A DNA stretch of 5,976 bases, taken from contig JAKAEH010000067.1 in the NCBI GenBank assembly GCA_021825955.1, positions 1-5,976 of the forward strand, given 5' to 3'. The notes under the pieces were generated by a model, which did no database searches, had not been told where the DNA came from, and saw nothing but the letters and a program-made list of their open reading frames with translations. This document shows, one piece after another, positions 4,384-5,976 of this stretch. A program made the position numbers and the translations under genes. How positions within the stretch are numbered: position 1 is the stretch's first letter; every line of letters starts with the position of its first letter. Origin of the DNA: a bacterium. Lineage in GTDB: Bacteria; Patescibacteria; Microgenomatia; Levybacterales; UBA12049.

Positions 4384-5133
4384 TTACACATACCCACGAC
4401 CTTTATCTTTCTGTGATGCCTGTCTTTTGACATCATTAAAAACCTTAGTAATCTTTTCCTTCATTTCCCATGGAGTAGTTATCTGATATACGCTTTTCAT
4501 ATTTGAGCCTTTTAATTTAGGGATTAACTTCATGACTTGATCGAAGCCATATTCTTTAATTAAAAAGTCACAAGCTTCTCGTTGAGTTTTATTCGCGTAA
4601 TAGGTTTTATTCTTTACGTCAATAGCTTCAAAAGCTTTTAAAATATCAGCACCTTCTTTAGAGAATTTAGCAGCTTTTTTCTTATTCCCTTTTTCCTCCT
4701 CTCCTGCGCCATTTTCGGCGCCTGTATTAGATTCAGTTAAATTAGATTCAATTAGATTAGATGCGATAGGGTATCCATACCCTATAAATTTATCTAAAAT
4801 ATCCTTTGGAATAAGCTTAATCTCGTTTTTTATGCCAACTTGCACCTTTGAACTGCCTTGATTTTGATTTTTAATAAAATTCTTTACTCCAATCCACCCT
4901 TCTAAATAAAATATTTTTTGGTCCTTGGTGAATCTTTCAAGAATTTTTAAAATCATTTCCTTATCTATCCCGGTCTCTACGGCGATTTTTTTAAGAGGTA
5001 TTTCATAAATTCCCGATATATTTGTCGATGTATTCGTCAAAAAATACAAAAACAAAAGTTTTTCTATTGGGTCTAAATTTGAGGTGTAGTTATCGTCCCA
5101 AAACTTTGTATTTATCATTCTTGACCTAGACAT
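4384..5133 (-). CDS. Replisome-organizer-like replication initiation protein (249 aa)
   Basis: This is likely the element's origin-binding or helicase-loading protein. Residues 1-90 match the phage replisome-organizer N-terminal winged-helix pattern: R.INTKFWDDNY, then LDPIEKLLFLYFLTNTSTNISGIYEIPLKKIA (20-51), then a second helix set and IFYLEGWIGVKNFIKNQ (74-90). Residues 91-160 are a polar, Asn/Glu/Lys-rich linker. Residues 163-236 form a helical domain with KNKTYYANKTQREACDFLIKEYG and ITTPWEMKEK, a DnaD-like or helicase-interaction type of C-terminus that I associate with replication proteins of phages from uncultured bacteria. A good Shine-Dalgarno sequence (GTAGGGA) lies 7 nt before ATG 5133, directly after a hairpin. 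Repeats and a palindrome inside the linker coding region suggest an internal origin. It lies downstream of ssb, as in many phage replication modules. Confidence 0.85.
   Translation of the reverse strand: MSRSRMINTKFWDDNYTSNLDPIEKLLFLYFLTNTSTNISGIYEIPLKKIAVETGIDKEMILKILERFTKDQKIFYLEGWIGVKNFIKNQNQGSSKVQVGIKNEIKLIPKDILDKFIGYGYPIASNLIESNLTESNTGAENGAGEEEKGNKKKAAKFSKEGADILKAFEAIDVKNKTYYANKTQREACDFLIKEYGFDQVMKLIPKLKGSNMKSVYQITTPWEMKEKITKVFNDVKRQASQKDKGRGYV
4726..4760. repeat. Direct repeats (iteron-like) in the replication gene
   Basis: On the + strand attagattca occurs at 4726-4735 and 4741-4750, and attagattag at 4751-4760 (9 of 10). Spacing from start to start is 15 and then 10 bp. They encode the repeated peptide ES-N-L/T (SNLIESNLTESN, residues 125-136), so a coding cause is possible. 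Confidence 0.8.
4766..4785. repeat. Perfect 20-bp inverted repeat next to the iterons
   Basis: The arms atagggtat and ataccctat (9 bp each) are separated by only 2 bp (cc). It begins 5 bp after the last direct repeat and is followed by an AT-rich run. It encodes GYGYPI in the replication protein linker. A dimeric protein-binding site is the natural reading. Confidence 0.85.
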
Positions 5134-5140
5134 TGTTTTT

Positions 5141-5147
5141 TCCCTAC
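5141..5147 (-). promoter_or_regulatory. Ribosome-binding site of the replication gene
   Basis: GTAGGGA lies 7 nt before ATG 5133. Its GTAGG repeats the end of the adjacent hairpin's 3' arm, so the hairpin's 5' arm (CCTAC) could pair with either one. Confidence 0.7.
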
Positions 5148-5150
5148 CGG

Positions 5151-5186
5151 CTCCGCCTACTGAAAGATAATGAATAGTAGGCGGAG
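5151..5186 (-). repeat. Strong hairpin between ssb and the replication gene
   Basis: Perfect 10-bp arms (CTCCGCCTAC and GTAGGCGGAG on the minus strand; 5177-5186 and 5151-5160) can be extended by one A-T pair, leaving a 14-nt loop. The stem is GC-rich in otherwise AT-rich DNA. It lies 13 nt after the ssb stop and 3 nt before the replication gene's ribosome-binding site. No U-run follows on either strand, which argues against a classical terminator. Confidence 0.85.
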
Positions 5187-5199
5187 ATTTCGGGCTTAC

Positions 5200-5658
5200 T
5201 TAGAATGGAATGTCGTCGGGGTTAATATCCTCGTCGGGATAGTCATACCCTTCGCCTTGAGCCACGCTAATATCTTTGCCACCTTCGGCCTTGGATGGTT
5301 TTTTAATGTCGTTGTTTTCTCCGTCCTTCGCTTGAGGCTTAGCCCCAAACTGGACCTGCTGTGCTTGAACGTAAGTGATAAATCTTGTCTCGCCTTCCTT
5401 TTCGTATTTTCGAGTTTTCACTTTACCTTCAACGATCACCTGCTGACCCTTGACCAACCACTGCGCGCAGGTTTCCGCGAGCGTGCCGAATATCGTCACA
5501 TCGATAAAATCAGTAACTTCCTTTTTCTCTCCGTTTGAGGTCTTATAATTTTCGGATATTGCTAGCCCGAAATTAGTGACCTTGATTCCCCCGGATGTGG
5601 ACCTAAGCTCCGGCTTCTTTGTGATTCTTCCCACTAAGATTGCTTTATTTAGATACAT
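5200..5658 (-). CDS. ssb: Single-stranded DNA-binding protein
   Basis: SSB coats single-stranded DNA during replication and recombination and recruits partners through its tail. Residues 1-105 form the OB-fold: MYLNKAILVGRITKKPELR, then KVTNFGLAIS, then FIDVTIFGTLAETCAQWLVKGQQVIVEGKVKTRKYE, then ITYVQAQQVQF. A Gly/Lys/Glu-rich flexible linker (106-140) leads to the acidic tip DEDINPDDIPF. An intact DDIPF end is the hallmark of bacterial-type SSBs that bind host replication and repair proteins. The 152-residue length is normal. The start is ATG 5658, 1 nt after the preceding TAA, with GAGGA about 11 nt upstream. A longer reading from 5766 would run over the upstream gene and has no SSB-like residues, so it is rejected. 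Phe51 and Ile52 stand where the E. coli protein has Trp54. Confidence 0.97.
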   Translation of the reverse strand: MYLNKAILVGRITKKPELRSTSGGIKVTNFGLAISENYKTSNGEKKEVTDFIDVTIFGTLAETCAQWLVKGQQVIVEGKVKTRKYEKEGETRFITYVQAQQVQFGAKPQAKDGENNDIKKPSKAEGGKDISVAQGEGYDYPDEDINPDDIPF

Positions 5659-5659
5659 G

Positions 5660-5976
5660 TTAGTTTGATTCCTCGGTGTTATTGTTTTCGACCTTGGCGG
5701 TAGCCGCTTTTCGCACAGTGATAGATTCTCGCTCAACTTTTTCAACTCCCTCTGGTAATTGTCCATTTGCCTTGACGATGTTGTTAAATTTAATCTTGGC
5801 CAAATCCTTATCGATGGTCATGATATTGTTTGCTATGCCCCATTCTTTTATTTTCGGATTGGTTGGGTCAAAGCCGAACATCGTCTTTTTCACGATGGCA
5901 AACGAATCGCCGGATGCCACTTTAATGGACTTTAGATTGATTGCCGAAAGGTCCGTGATTAACTTCGCTTTCAGCT
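5660..5976 (-). CDS. Possible Siphovirus Gp157-like protein, C-terminal part (cut by the window edge)
   Basis: The reading frame is open to the right edge, so the start lies outside the window; an in-frame GTG at 5920 is unlikely to be the true start. About 104 residues are visible. The pattern INLKSIKVASGDSFAIVKKT, later TIDKDLAKIKFNNIVKANGQLPEGVEKVERESITVRK, resembles the C-terminal half of the Gp157 family. There 'gikkikt...f.irk' is followed by 'D.k.lk..lk.g..iPgve.ve..slrir'. Gp157-type proteins are coiled-coil phage proteins usually next to RecT/Erf recombinases and SSB, and this gene is directly upstream of ssb. The N-terminal coiled coil that would confirm the family is not in the window. 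The last 15 residues are Asn/Glu-rich and disordered. Confidence 0.5.
   Translation of the reverse strand, partial: LKAKLITDLSAINLKSIKVASGDSFAIVKKTMFGFDPTNPKIKEWGIANNIMTIDKDLAKIKFNNIVKANGQLPEGVEKVERESITVRKAATAKVENNNTEESN

Larger units (their letters stand above)
4706..4802. other. Candidate replication origin inside the initiator gene
   Basis: Within about 100 bp of the linker-coding part of the replication gene lie, in + strand order, a GC-rich 5-bp hairpin (gcgcc/ggcgc, 4706-4721), three direct repeats of attagattca type (4726-4760), a perfect 9-bp-arm inverted repeat (4766-4785) and an AT-rich stretch (4786-4800). Iterons plus an AT-rich segment within the initiator gene are the arrangement known from lambda O and several phage replisome-organizer genes. 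Function is inferred from arrangement only. Confidence 0.45.

Noticed and set aside
5151..5186. Intrinsic terminator after ssb
   Set aside because: The stem is good but neither strand has a U-run directly after it, and the downstream gene continues the same train.
5170..5538. Plus-strand ORF of 122 codons opposite ssb
   Set aside because: The opposite strand is a certain SSB; the hydrophobic product is the expected shadow.
5659..5766. Longer ssb start at 5766
   Set aside because: The extra 36 residues overlap the upstream gene in another frame and do not resemble SSB; ATG 5658 gives the canonical N-terminus.
1..5976. tRNA genes, rRNA, CRISPR arrays, insertion sequences
   Set aside because: No cloverleaf, spaced repeat array, transposase motif or terminal inverted repeats were seen. 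The only repeats are the short ones listed.

Overview
The window is AT-rich and very compactly coded. All 15 coding sequences I can support, two of them cut by the window edges, lie on the minus strand. They read from the right edge to the left as one continuous gene train. Gaps are mostly 1-7 nt or short stop/start overlaps, and no intrinsic terminator is visible. This layout, with an SSB, a replisome-organizer-like protein, small helix-turn-helix proteins, a solitary DNA cytosine methyltransferase, a VRR-NUC-type nuclease and many tiny unknown genes, is typical of the replication/early region of a tailed phage or prophage. TGA acts as a stop in at least three genes, so the TGA-glycine code of Gracilibacteria/SR1 does not apply. 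The SSB N-terminus and the C-terminal half of the replication protein remind me of proteins from Patescibacteria (CPR)-associated elements. That host guess is weak and comes from memory, not from a search.

Layout in transcription order, right to left. (1) 5976-5200: the end of a possible Gp157-like protein, then ssb. (2) 5199-5134: a strong hairpin just before the Shine-Dalgarno sequence of the replication gene. (3) 5133-4384: a replisome-organizer-like protein whose linker region contains direct repeats, a perfect 20-bp inverted repeat and an AT-rich stretch, which is a plausible replication origin. (4) 4376-3340: a conserved unknown protein and two small HTH proteins. (5) 3333-2694: two unknown proteins. 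(6) 2691-1648: a C5-cytosine methyltransferase with a G8 tract inside its target-recognition region. (7) 1647-1196: a weak promoter candidate and two tiny genes (55 and 49 aa), separated by a second strong hairpin that again sits before a strong Shine-Dalgarno sequence. (8) 1199-1: three small phage-type proteins, then the start of a VRR-NUC nuclease running off the left edge.

Reading of the whole: SSB, the initiator-like protein and the upstream Gp157-like gene form a replication/recombination block. The methyltransferase probably protects the element's DNA from restriction. The VRR-NUC protein would process branched DNA. The most interesting signals are the origin-like cluster inside the replication gene, the two pre-Shine-Dalgarno hairpins, and the G8 tract in the methyltransferase.
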